From contig CM049311.1 of the NCBI GenBank assembly GCA_026874595.1, forward strand, positions 76,828,453-76,892,452: 64,000 nt of DNA, in the 5' to 3' direction. A program made the translations under genes and the position numbers. How positions within the stretch are numbered: position 1 is the first letter of the stretch; the number at the start of each line of letters is the position of its first letter. The DNA is from Sipunculus nudus. Its lineage: Eukaryota; Annelida; Sipuncula; Golfingiida; Sipunculidae. Shown here piece by piece: positions 15,001 to 29,223 of the stretch. The notes beneath the pieces were generated by a model. That model did not search any database, was not told where the DNA came from, and saw nothing but the letters and a program-made list of their open reading frames with translations.

Positions 15001-18000
15001 TTTGTATTTATTATGTAAATTGACAAATTTCCAATAAGCAAAAAATTCCAAATAAAAAATCCAACAGGAAATTTAAAAATCTGTCCACGCGCTCTATATT
15101 TATTACAACAGTCCAAACAGCATAATGTTTTGGTTTACTTATACATTTCAGGCATTTTTTGTTGATTTACTTAAGACTACTACCGTTAGGCCTTGTACTT
15201 GTGACTGAAATTATTTTAATGTTACAATACTGTAATGAACAAGTGACAGATTAAACAGATTGTTATTATATTATGATATATTAACATAACATAAAGACTG
15301 TGCAATGAGCTGACATCACAAGGAATCAAGAGCAGCAAATATATCACATCAATTCAGCCCTCATAGTAAGTTTTATTGAGTGTTACTTTTGATACTGTAA
15401 TACACACAATAGGTTGAATCCAAATTTAAATTTTCCTCATCAATTACAACTTCTTGTAAGTGAACAATATTTACAGTAAACAAAATTTTTTTCACTTTCC
15501 ATTATATCATATGATATGTACATATTATTATGTGTTAAAATAGGGAAAAAACATGGACTACTTCCCACACAAATATATATGAGTAAAATTTAAACCACAT
15601 GCCTGCTAGAAGTCCCGTGAGATTTGTCCAGGAAGTTGATGCCCAATTTGTTTGAACAGCATAGGGTGGTGAGCAGGCTGTGGGTCATCTGGTGCACACT
15701 GGACTCATTCTCTGTGACCTCAAACTAAAGGTCAAGGTCAAACAAATTAGCACACAACATATAACAAATACATACTCCCAGGAAAAATTGCATCTGTCTT
15801 CACTAAAAAAAATATGGCAAATGTACCCATCTAAGTTTATGCAGTCAAAAACAATTTGTATAAAAAATATGAAACAGTTTTTTATTTATATTCAATGAGA
15901 GAAATGAGAATATGGTTTTATAATTCTAAATCATACACATTACACATTTCTTTAATTTACAATAACAGTATACTGCCTGTACAATAGAAAGAAATAAGAT
16001 GAATACACAGAAAATTTGATCACTCCCTGTGGGAATTGAACCCATGACCTTCCCATTGCTGGTGGTTTGCTCTACATCTGAGCTGACAGGGATACCCCCC
16101 CCCCAAGTATTAGTACATTCTCATTGGAACCAGCGAAGTGATGACAAAGTAGTCTGTACACATATATCTGTCATTATATTTATATGACTGCAACACTAAC
16201 AATTGGATACAAAATGCAAGGATGGAGAATATACTTTGAACCAGTTTTTGTATGATTATTTTCTGAAGAAGTTTGAATGCATATATCACTTAAACAAGTG
16301 GCCCATCGGCCATGATGCTCAGCTGAATTCAAGGAACCTTGAACAATGAATAACATGACTCCCAGAGTGCTCAAAATCATGCATTTTGCCAACAGACTTT
16401 ACTTAAAGTTAGAGTGACCTTATTCTACATCCAGATGCAACCATTTGCGCCCATCTGACTAACAGAGTGTTAAAATCATGTTCTTTAACACAGCTTGCAG
16501 AATATAGGTCACAGTGACATTATTTGAGGTTTCCAAGAAATTATACAGGAACCTCCCCAGATCTTAATTAAATTTGAATTCTAATACCATAACCAATCAT
16601 GCAAATCTGTCCTATAGGGTGCAAAAAATCATGTTCTTTCAAATATCTTGCAGATTATAGGTTTTCAAGGATATTTGCCTTTTCAGATTGAACCCTATGA
16701 ACAGCCATGCGGCTTTATTTTAAGGTCTAAAAAATAGAGAAAAACTAGATGTGTCAGAACGACACAAATTGCCCGCCTGGGGCAAATTAGAAACATTGGT
16801 TAAATTTTGAAAAAATTTTTAAGTTCAGGAGGTGTCGTATGGTCAAAGTAGGTCAACAAGGGCAAAATGCAAACTCGATCTGTAACGGGTGATTTTCAAG
16901 CAACACACCAAAATCCAGGCCAGTATCTGCAGGCATTGTGAAAAAAAAATCCATACATGTGCATTTTCCATAAAAATTTCTGACTTTCATGAAATTTTCT
17001 ATGTTTAGGAGCCATAAAACAATCAAAAGTAGGTCAACTGGGACTAAACACAAACTCGATCTGTAACTGTCATTATCTGCCAACACATGAAAAATCAGGG
17101 TGGTATCTGCAGGCATTGAGGAAAAAAAGACCGTACATATGCATTTGTTATGAAAATTTCTATTTTTCATGAAATTTTCTATGTTCAGGAGCAGTCAAAT
17201 GGTCAAAAGTAGGTCAACTCGGACGAAACTAGAACTCGATCTGTAACTGGTCATAATCTGCCTACGCACCATAAATCAAGCCCATATCTGTGGGCACTGC
17301 GAGAAAAGTCCGTACATGTGCACTTTTTTTATGAAATTTTTCTATGTTAGAGCACCGTCAAATGGGCAAAAGTAGGTCAACTGGGACAAAATGTGAACTC
17401 GATCTATAACTGGTCATTTTCTGCCCACACACCAAAAATCAGGCCAATATCTGCAGGTATTGTGAAAAAAAGTCTGTACATGTGTATTTGTCATGAAAAT
17501 TTATATTTTTCATGAAATTTTCTATGTTCAGGAGCCGTAAAACGGTCAAAAGTAGGTCAACCAGAACAAAACGCAAACTCGATCTGTAACTGGTCATTAT
17601 CTGCCCACACACAAAAAATCAGGCAAATATCTGCAGGCGTTGTGAACAAAAGTCCGTACATGAGTATTTGTCATGAAAATTTCTATTTTTTATGAAATTT
17701 TCTAAGTTTAGGAGCCGTAAAACGGTCAAAAGTTAGTCAACCTGGACGAAACGCGAACTCAATCTGTAACTGGTCATTATCTGCCCACACACCAAAAATC
17801 AGGCCAAAATCTGCAGGAATTGTGAAAAAAGTCTGTACATGTGTATTTGTCATGAAAATTTATATTTTCATGAAATTTTCTATGTTCAGGAGCCATAAAA
17901 CGGTCAAAAGTAGGTCAACCAGGACAAAACGCAAACTCGATCTGTAACTGGTCATTATCTGCCCACACACAAAAAATCAGGCAAATATCTGCAGGCGTTG

Positions 18001-21000
18001 CGAACAAAAGTCTGTACATGAGTATTTGTCATGAAAATTTCTATTTTTCATGAAATTTTCTTAGTTTAGGAGCCGTAAAACGGTCAAAAATAAGTCAACC
18101 TGGACGAAACGCGAACTCGATCTGTAACTGGTCATTATCTGCCCACACACCAAAAATCAGGCCAATATCTGCAGGTATTGTGAAAAAAAGTCTGTACATG
18201 TGTATTTGTCATGAAAATTTATATTTTTCATGAAATTTTCTATGTTCAGGAGCCATAAAACGGTCAAAAGTAGGTCAACCAGGACAAAACGCAAACTCGA
18301 TCTGTAACTGGTCATTATCTGCCCACACACAAAAAATCAGGCAAATATCTGCAGGCGTTGCGAACAAAAGTCCGTACATGAGTATTTGTCATGAAAATTT
18401 CTATTTTTCATGAAATTTTCTAAGTTTAGGAGCCGTAAAACGGTCAAAAGTAAGTCAACCTGGATGAAACGCGAACTCGATCTGTAACTGGTCATTATCT
18501 GCCCACACACTGAAAATTTAGGCCAATATCTGCAGGTATTGTGAAAAAAAGTCTGCACATGTGTATTTGTCATGAAAATTTATATTTTTCATGAAATTTT
18601 CTATGTTCAGGAGCCATAAAACGGTCAAAAGTAGGTCAACCAGGACAAAACGCAAACTCGATCTGTAACTGGTCATTATCTGCCCACACACAAAAAATCA
18701 GGCAAATATCTGCAGGCGTTGCGAACAAAAGTCTGTACATGAGTATTTGTCATGAAAATTTCTATTTTTCATGAAATTTTCTAAGTTTAGGAGCCGTTAA
18801 ACGGTCAAAAGTAAGTCAACCTGGAAGAAACGCGAACTCGATCTGTAACTGGTCATTATCTGCCCACACACCGAAAATCAGGCCAATATCTGCAGGCATT
18901 GCGAAAAAAAATCCGTACAACTGTTTGATTTTGGAATGACTGAAGGACGGAATGACGGACATTGGTAAAACTATATGCCCGGCCACTTTGTGGCGGTGGC
19001 ATAATAAAAATAGAGTCAAATTAAAAAGAAATACAGGTGGCACCACAAGTCTGCAGAAACTGATGAAACACTCCATGACCAATATGCAGGCAAAGAAATC
19101 ATGGCCATCAGTGCATAAGTTCTTCAGACAATAGAGCTTTTGGATAAAATTTTTAACTAGAATATGGGTAGTCGACAAGAGACTACGTGTATCCGCCAAA
19201 AATCAGAGTGGAACCGGTGAAGTGAAGCATGGATTGAGTGGCAAGGGGAAATAAGAGTGAGGTGTGTTGCATATTAACATGGATGTCTGCAGCTGAAATG
19301 TGTATGAAGGTTGCGCCAACTACCACAAAATCCAGAAAGCTGTCCAAGTTGTATACATATGCAAAATTTTAGGCAGATAGGTCAAACCACTACATGTATA
19401 TGAGTGATTGTCATACTGTCATAAAATCAAGAAAACTATCCAGGATGTATACGCATGCTGAATTTCAGGTGAATTAGTCAAACTACTGCAAAGATATGAG
19501 TGATTTTAACCCAAGGCAGACAAACAGATGGACACTGTGCAAACATGGTTGCAGGTGGTGCCACCATTTTTTGTTTATGTTATAAAGCTATCCAAAGGGC
19601 TACATTTGTACAAAATGTTTTTCCTGATTGGCCAAACGGTTCCCGAGATATATGGGTTTATATGTGGAAACAGATGCACAAATGTACGCTGGGCAGAGAG
19701 GAAAGGTCAGAGGTCAAAGCCAATTGGTTACGCACCAGTTCAAATGTGACCAGAAAAAATCAGTCCAGGAGTCTCAGAGGAGTTCTACAGAAATGAACTC
19801 GGTGGCGACAGCGCCTGAGTCTGCCACAAAACTTTGTTTTGGCGGATACAATTATTCGGGGGGGGGGGGGGGGGGGGGGGTAGTTCAGAGCCCTATAACT
19901 CAGAGGATATGGGTAACAGAGTCTTAATTTCAGGTCTCCAAGGAGGTTCTTTATGGACCTCCCTGAATGTCAAGTAAGAAGATTCTAGATCCAACACTTA
20001 TGATTTGTGCCCCGTTAACAGATGATCACTTCATTTGAAGGTCTCAAAAAGTAGAGAAAAAATGCCTAAAAATTTTTAAAAAATACAGGCGGCACCACCG
20101 GTCTGCAGGAACTGATGAAACACTTCATGATCTATATGCATGCAAAGAATCATGGCAATCAATGCATTTACTATTCAGATACTGGAGATTTTGTATCAAA
20201 TTTTTAAGTACTGTAGGGGGTGGGGGGTACTTACGAGCCCCATAGTTCACAGGATATGGGCAACAGTGATCTTATTTCAGGTTTCCAAGGAGATTTTTGA
20301 TGGACCTCCCTGGATGTGGAGAAAGAAGATTCTAGGTCCAACAATTCAGATTTGTGCCTGATAACAGATAACCAGATGGCCAGCCAGCGGCTATAGAGGG
20401 ATTGCTAATTATTAACTCAGATGACTTTCTCCTTCAGCCGAGCTTAAAAAATGACAAAGCTAAGCCTCTTTATAAATACTGATTATATACCTGTTATCTG
20501 ACTAATGTGGGGTAGAGCACATTACTCGTAGCTGGGAGATGGTGAGTTCAAATCTCTACAGAAGAGTGGTGAGATTTTTCACTGTCGCCAAAACCAAGGA
20601 TGAGCCCTCTGCAGGCTTAATGGGAAAGCTGTATCACTCACAAACAAGAGCATCTTTCAGGGTTCCTCAGTGTTACGACCCAGTAATTAGGCACACAGGT
20701 GCATTAGACACTGGGCCAAGGTGACACCAGGATACAAAATATCATTATTGGAAGAGAGCGCTTTGCCTGTCACATAGTCCCAAACTGAAATGGAACTCTT
20801 AGATTATGCATTTTAAAATGAATTTAAATATCCACCTGTTCCCCAGATTCTCCACCACGTCTGTCTGGCTCCTTCCACCAGTAGAGCTGACTCAGGTCTC
20901 TCATAGTCTTGTCATTGAACAGGCGGATCTTGGCAGTTTTGGTGATTGATGGGTTCTCAACAATCTATGTTTTAAATATCAGAGAATCAATTTGTAGCAT

Positions 21001-24000
21001 AATCAGTGTGAAACACCAGGCGCAGATCCAGAATAGGGGTTTTGGGAGTTGAACCCCCGAACCCCCCCCCCCCCCCAGCTCTCAACCAACAACCTTTTTT
21101 TTAGGCAAATCTGATGCATGACGGGGGGTTTCGGGGGTGGAACCAACCACCCTTTGATTAGACAATTTATGCATGACACCAGTTGATCCCCTCCCAGCAA
21201 AAAATCCTGGATCTGCGCCTGAACATTGACAATGCTTACCTTCAATCTTAATAAGTGGTGAAATAAATGAATAAAGGTTCTAAAATTACAACTTTTAAAG
21301 ATGACTTGATAAAAATTAAAACCAAGTAAACAATACCTATAACAAATATAAATCAGTAGCAGTTTATTTACACTGAATACTCCTTAATTTTTTATTATCT
21401 TTACTTATATCAGACACTATAATGTTGTCATTCTGCCCCCGTTATTGTGTTAAAATCATTTTAGCTAAATTGTATCTGTGACCTTAACAAGTTCATCTAT
21501 ATTCGAACTTGACCTAGTTCTGTATGAGTATGGTGACATTATGTAAATTTCATTTCATGCTACTTGATTAACACTATATCTTGGATAGAGAGATGACAAT
21601 GTTTACCTGTGTAAGTAAGGTTTGTAAAATTTTCTTTTTTAATAGTTTACCTGTTCCTTCAGCACAGGGAGTAACATTTGAAGTGTTAAGTACTGGTCAC
21701 CTTTCAGCTTTGGAAAGACTGCATTTAGGAATCCTGAAAATACAAGATTATATCAATAAAACTAGAATATAAGCAGAAGCTGACAAAAGCCCTCAGCCAA
21801 AAGAACAGTGTTTAGAGGTGGTAACAGTGACAAGTACTAAATATCTGTTCTCACATGGATGTATATCTGTACATGTCTCAGTTATAAATTTAAAATGGAG
21901 AGGTATGTACCATGACTCATAACAATCCATCAAATGCTTCCTGAAAATAAGCTTCTAAGTTTGATTCTATTATAAGCTCTGTGACCTTGAAAAGCAGGTC
22001 AAGGTCACCCATCTTCGAAATTGACTGAGATTTTGTTGATATGCATCTTCACCAAAGAAATAAAATTCCTATTGTGAATCCTTTTAGAGATATCCTGCTC
22101 ACAAGGCCAAAATTGAAAAATCCAAGAAAAATTCATTAAAAATCAGAAATTGCAGGTGGCGCCCCCAAACTTGTGCAGCAGTTACAGACCATCAGTCCCT
22201 ATAATCATAGTAAGTATTGTGAAAATCCACCCAATGGTTCCTGAGAAATAAGCTTCTAAATGTTTTTTCTATAATCAGCTCTAAAACGTAGAAAAATAGG
22301 TCAAGGTCACCCATCTTCGAACTTGACCAAGATTTTGTCAACATACATCTTCACCGAAAAAATAAAATTCCTACGGTGAATCCTTTTAGAGATATCCTGC
22401 TCACAAGCCCAAAGTTGAAAAATCCGATAAAAATTCATTAAAAACCAGAAATTGTAGGTGGCGCCACCAAACTTGTGTAGCAGGTACAGATTATCAGTCC
22501 CAATAATCATAGTAAGTTTTGTGAAAATCCACTAAATGGTTCCTGAGTAATAAGCATCTAAGTGTTTTTCTATAATCAGCTCTAAAATGTAGAAAAATAG
22601 GTCAAGGTCACCCATCTTCGAACTTGACCGAGATTTTGTAGATATACATCTTTACCTAGGAAATAAAATTCTGACAGTGAATCCTTTTCAAGATATCCCG
22701 CTCACAAGGTAAAAGTTAACGGACGCCGGACGGATGGATGGACGGACAGACAGCTTGGGTGACGACAATAGCCCATCAGCCTAAGGGCTGAGGGCTAAAA
22801 AGCGATAAAAATTTGTTAAATTCAGATACTGCAGGTGGGCCTACCAAACCTCAAGAACATCAAGGCCAACAATCAATCTATGTCTTATAACCAACCAACC
22901 AGCAGTCCCTGAGAAAAAGTTAAAATAACTGTTTCTATGAATAGACATGTGACCTTGAAATGTAGATCAAGCTGACCCATCTTCAACCTATTAGCATCTG
23001 GCCTGAAGAAACAAAGCATCTATTTATAAATCTTTTTGAGATATCTTGCTCACAATGTAAAATTTAATAGATGTTGGCTTGACAAGTGGCATGGGTGATA
23101 ACATAGGCTGAGGGCTAAAATGCCTAAGAGGTGTTTGCTGGTAATAATTCGGGAATTCTATGTATAATTTATATTCTTTGATAATTCTTTGATTAAAATT
23201 CAAAGATGTTATTTGAAAAATACTCTTATTCTACATAACTTACAATATCTTTATTAAACTCTCTCTTCTGTGGGTTCAGATGCTTTTCTTCATTATAAAT
23301 GACATACACATTATTAAACTAGATATTTCTTGGCACCACAGGTGCCACAGTATCACCAAAAAATTAATCCACCCCCACACCTTTAAGAATAGCCCCTATC
23401 TTCAGCAGCATACACTGACAGTTGGCAAGCAACCATGGTTTCTTCCATCTATGAACTTGAGAAACAATATTTTTCACCAAATATGATGGCCAATATGGTG
23501 AAACACTCTAGAGAAAAGGGAATTAATTTACACTATTTAAATTGTAAGGTTGATTGAGCCACCTGTCTGGTTGATGAGAAAACTTTCCAAGATGGATGTG
23601 ATTGAATGCCAAGTCACAGACCAACACATTGAATGATTCCTCAGATATGAGCAATTTACACCTACAGCAAATGTATGGATGGATGCCACACAAAAACTAT
23701 TGCAGATGGTGCCACCAGTCTTGAATATGAGATGGAGGTATCCAAGATCTATGGACAAGCACAATTTCAGACCAATACGGCAAATCATTCCTGCAGGGTT
23801 GGGGCAAGGTGCTTGTACCTGTACCTGTACCTAGGTACACATTTCAGAGTATCTGTGCCTGTTGCTGTACCTACCAGTCATAAGTAGGAAGTACCTTGTA
23901 CCTGTACCTGTACCTAGAACTTAGGTACCTGTACCTGGTACAAGGTACTCCAGGTACATTTTCATATTTTCAGTTTAAGTTTTTTTTTCTTTTAGTATTA

Positions 24001-27000
24001 GATTTGGTTACCTAAAGTGTAAAATAATCAGCAAGCCGTCAGTGTGATAAACTGCTCAAGAATTGAATTGTTATCACACCTCCAGAATGGTTGCATGTGT
24101 GAATCAGCTGTAGCCACTTATTGAGCAAATCATTAGATTATACTGTTCTTGGTGCACCTAATGGACTTTCAGTAGACTTGAATATCATGTTTGTGAATGT
24201 ATTGTGTCATACTCTACTTGGTGCACTTTAAGGAATTATAATACACTGGCATATCATGTTTGTGAAGTATGGTGCCATACAGATAATAAGTTCTAAAATA
24301 ATATACTTTAGCAAATTATTTCAATATTGCTTGATAGAAAGAAGGCATGTTAACTTGCATATACGTAAATTAATGCCGCTATTATTATGCGTAAAAATGT
24401 CTTCGAAGTGATCCTAAAACAAATGTACCTTTACCTGTACCAGTACCTGGCCAATTCAAAAGTACCTGTACCTGTACCTAGGTACTTTCACTTGTACCTG
24501 GCCCCAACCCTGCATTCCTGACAAAAGGACATTTATATATACTATGAAAACAGAAAGGTAGGTGGCGCCACCTATCTGCTTTACAAGAAAACTCTCCAAC
24601 GCAGATGTACATGCCAATTTTCAGACCAACACATTGAAAGACTCCTCATATATATGAGCAATTTTCACCAAAAGCAAATGTACAGATGGATGCCACACAA
24701 ACACAATTGCAGATGGCACTACTAGTCTTGAATACAAGATGGAGGTATCAAAGATCAATGGACATGCATAATTTTAGCCCAATCTGTTGATTAGTTTTTT
24801 ATTTATAATGCTCACAGTACTGTCAAGTTGCAATGATGGGGTATGAGGATATGCAAAAACAAGAAAAGGACAGAAGATGGCAGCACCTGTCTTCCACAGA
24901 AGGAAAAGCTATCCAAGATCTTCAGTCAGTTTGATTTTTGGACCAATGCATGCATTCCTTATTGAGATATTTATGATTTTGTGTGATTTTCACCATATAG
25001 TGCAATTTTCAAGATCAAGGTCACTCTCATAGGAAAGGTCATGACCCCAATTTTAATATACATCATTCCATAACCCAAACCTATGTATATGCATAATACA
25101 AAAGAAATCTGTTCATTAGTTTTTTGACTTATATTGCTCACAGTATTGTTAAGTGGTAATGATGGGGTTATAAAATGACAAGGAAACAAGAAAAGGATAA
25201 TAGGTGGTGCCACCAGTTTCCAGTACATGACAACACTTTCCAAAATAGTCAGTCAAATTGATTTTTGGATCAATCCATGCAAGATTTCTTGAGATAATTA
25301 AGAATTTGTGTTGTTTTCCCCCAAAATGGGCCTTTTAAAGGTCAATTTCACTCTCCTAGTGACGGTTTTGACCCTATTTTAAATAGGCGTCGTCCTCTCA
25401 GCCATTTCTAACCACATGTCAAGTTTGGTCAACTTGAAAGAAATCACCAGAACGAAATCTCAGCTACTGCGCGATCGTGTCAAAACCATAGTGTCCTTAC
25501 TTTGTCTGGGGATACAATGATGACTAGATGCATAACAAAACCATCACCAGCTGTAATTAAAGTAAAACAGTAGTGATTTGTGTGTCTAAACAGTGGTAAG
25601 GAGATCTGACAGTATACCACATGCTTTTGTAATAAAACTGGCCTTGAACTAAGTGAATGTGTGTATAAGCTACAATTAACGAAAATGGAATACTCTGCAC
25701 ATCATATTATGTTCTTTATTTACACAAAGAAAACTAAATATAAAAATCAAACTTAAAATGTCAATTGCAGGAGTTTACTGGAGGGATATGAATTAAAATA
25801 TCCAGAAATGACATTTTTTTGTAGGATACATGTAACACCTTTATCTCAAAGACTGATATAGCCCTGATCAGTAAAATTTCAGAAGACTCAGTCACTGATT
25901 TAAAGTTAATTTTGTCCTCATCCAGATGTAGGTCACATGGTCCTATCTGTTTCGGGACCTGGGGTCACATGACTGTGAACCTGAAGGACGGCAGTGAATG
26001 GTTTGGCCTGCTCTGGTTGGCTCTAGCCCGTATGGCAGGAGGTCTTTTGAAACCTTTTGTTTGATACTGATGTATGTTTAGCATAATCTCACTCAAAATT
26101 GATGTTATCAGTCAAATATTTGTATCAATATATAAATCTGCGGCCAATCAAAGACATGTTGTCCAAGTGGTTGTTTGTGACTGCTTGGAGGGGTTTTTGG
26201 CTTCACTGCATTTGGACCAGGATTATGAGAAAATGAAATACACAAGCCCTGATTTTCTTGAATTTGTTTGACTGCAGAAAGAATGAAGTCTCAGGTATAA
26301 CAAGATTTAAAATCAGAATTTATTTTGAAAATTATTTAAAAGAGGCACAAACTTAGTAGTTCATGTAGATGTTATATTAGGAAATTAATACAGCCACGTA
26401 TCATTCATGTAAATAGTCACTTACCTTTGATATCCACCAGCTGTTTGACCACCTGATTGTCCCCATGCAGCAGGAGTGACACCAGGAACTGTATGAGGCT
26501 GGACCTCACATCAGGCTGAAGCTGAAAATAATACACAGATGATCATGAGATATACTGGAATGCATGCAACACTCCCAAAAATATACACAAGATTTCAAAA
26601 TTGCAATTTAACCTTTGATAGTTAGGGGCAAGATCAATGTGAGCAGTCCTGGGTTGAGGCAAAGTACAAGTGACAGTACCTAGTTAGAGGCACATAGGTA
26701 TGTGAAATGGTCAGGTACAGGTAAAAACATTTTTGTACAGGTACAGGTACTATAGAAAGTACCTAGGTACAGGTTCATTTCAAAGACATTTGAACTAATG
26801 ATAATTGTATGAATTTTACTAGATATGTAATAATTGGTAAAGATTGAATGATGGTATATATTATTAAAAAGTTTTAAATGATCCCTCCCTATGTCTTCAG
26901 GAAGAATATAAGCCCTTGAAAATATAGGGGAACAACTTTATTAAAAGTGATAATTTTAAAAGAGGTATTTATATAGAGCCAGAATACGGGTAATCAACAA

Positions 27001-29140
27001 GCGACTATGTGTATCCATCGAAATCAGAGAGGGACGGGTGAAGTGAGGCATGGATTGATTGGCAAGAGGAAAAAGAGTGAGGTGTGTTGCATATTAGCAT
27101 GGGTATCTGCAACTGAAATGTGTATATAGGTTGTGCCACCTACCACAAAATCCAGAAAGCTGTCCAAGTTGTATACATATGCAAAATTTTAGGCAGATAA
27201 GTCAAACCACTACTTGTATATGAGTGATTTTATCCCACAGCAGACAAACAGAAGGACACTGTGCAAAAAAGGGTGGCAGGTGGCGCCACCAATTACATGT
27301 ATGATTAAGAGTTATGCGATATCTATACATATGCCAAATTTCAGGTGGATATGTCAAACCTGTCCTGAGATATAACCCTGAATGTCTGCAGTGTAAACAT
27401 AAATGTAGGTGGTGCCACCTGCCACAAAATAGAGAAAGCTATCAAAGATGTATAAACATGCAAAATTTTAGGCAGATATGTCAAACCACTGCCAAGATAT
27501 GAGTGATTTTATCACATGGTAGACAAACAGACGAAGGCTGTGCAAAAATGGTTGCAGATGGCACCACCAGTTTTAAGTAAGATAAAGAGCTATGTGAGAT
27601 CTATATACATGCAAAATTTTGGCTTGATCGGTCAAATGGTTCCCTAGATATTAGCTTGGATGTCTGCAGCATGAAGTGAATGAAGGTGGCGCCATCTGTC
27701 ATAAAAACAAGAAAGCTGTCCAGGATGTATAAATCTGCAAAATTTCAGATGGATAAGTCAGACCACTTCCAAGATATGAGTGATTATATCCCAAGCCAGA
27801 TGAACAGATGGACGCTGTGCAAAAATGGTTGCAGGTGGCGCCAACTTGATGTTATAAAGCTTTCTAAGGGCTACATTTGTGCAAAATTTTTAGCCTGATT
27901 GGTCAAACGGTTCCCCAGATATGTGGTTTTATGAGTGGAAACAGACGCACAAACAGATGCTGGACAGAGAGGAAAGGTCAGAGGTCAACTAAAAATGAGG
28001 GTGAAGCAGTTCACATGTGATCCGATCATAATTCTGAATTTCGAAAAATTCGGCCCAGTGGTTATGGAGGAGTTATCCGGAAACCTAAGCGGCGGCAGTG
28101 GCATATGACTGAAAACATAGTATCAGCAAAACTCTGTTTTGGGGGATACAATTATAAAACCTTCATTAATATACTAAAATGTCATGAATCTAATGTCTAC
28201 ATTAGGAACAATAAACATCTTAAATGACATCGAGGAATTTTATTTTTTTTAGAACTAAGATCAACTGATTTAATGCTTGAGCAGAAGACTGTTATTTTGT
28301 CAAATGGGAAGTCTGCTTTTTTTTGTTGATATTGAGAATTCAGTGATATAACATGTATTTTCTGTGTCTCTTCATTTACCCTTCAACAGTGTTCTGTGTA
28401 CACTTACGACTCCTGCCTGGGACAAGTAACAGCCCAGACATAGGTGACAGCTTTTTAATTGACCCAAGTCTTATGTCCATTTTCAGTAGCACACATGTTC
28501 CTCTGATACATTATACCGGGTACAGGTACTTCAGTTGGAAGTACAGGTACCAGGTACTACCTACTTATGACAGCCAGATACAGGTACTCTGACTGTGTAC
28601 TTAGGCACAGGTACAAGTATCTGCCTGAACCCTGGAACAGTCATTTATACTGAAGTTTCATTGCTGTCTCATGCATGTTTTTTCTTGCTTGTACTGCCAA
28701 AATGCAAAAAGCATAAGATAAATATAATTAGTAAACACTAAATAGAACAAGGACTTATTTATAATATGAATGTTTAAGCAAATAATTCACTGACTCTTTC
28801 CATCACAAGACACCATGTAAATGCTGTTACTAAATTCATAAACATAGTGAAAAGAGATAATTGTACTACCTTGGTGTCTATGCGGTCAAAAGATGCCCAG
28901 ACATTGGCATGGGTGAAATCAAAGTGCATCTGGACCTCTTTAGCTGCTGCATCCCCTGATGAAAAGATAAAGCAATTTTAATATTGATCTGAAAATTTGA
29001 TGTATTATGCAATATTACCCATTTATATATAACAATACATGAGATTGCCCTTCTCTTAATATTTTTTTCTGTCTAAATATTTCAGATAAGGAATAGGCCC
29101 TGGTGTACATATTTCTTAAGTTTTCATTTTTTAAAATAAA

Positions 29141-29223
<83 letters not shown>

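Larger units (their letters stand above)
16293..20446 (-). mobile_element. D-type satellite-carrying element, copy 3, split by B1 and A1
   Basis: The 3' end (left) is a decayed form of the CATGGGTC/CAGCTGAGC end seen at 46766 and 52059. The 5' end (right, near 20446) matches AGCTCAGCTGACTTTCAG. Core pieces at 16440-16740, 19000-19150 and 19855-20400 match the 340-bp unit of 49509-52077 in reverse (for example CTGCAGAAACTGATGAAACA). B1 (16749-18999) and A1 (19157-19851) interrupt it, and the unit resumes across both. It lies in URB1 intron 7. Confidence 0.7.

Noticed and set aside
16021-16099. Possible tRNA gene on the minus strand
   Set aside because: A and B boxes and an acceptor-like pairing are present, but the anticodon stem does not form and the T stem has a mismatch; treated as a SINE head.
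16749-18999. Regular spacing suggesting a CRISPR array
   Set aside because: Units are 180 bp and nearly wholly repeated with no unique spacers; this is an element-borne satellite in a eukaryotic genome.
18337-19199. Minus-strand open frames across the B array
   Set aside because: The same frames recur with the DNA period and contain no known domain; they reflect the repeat.
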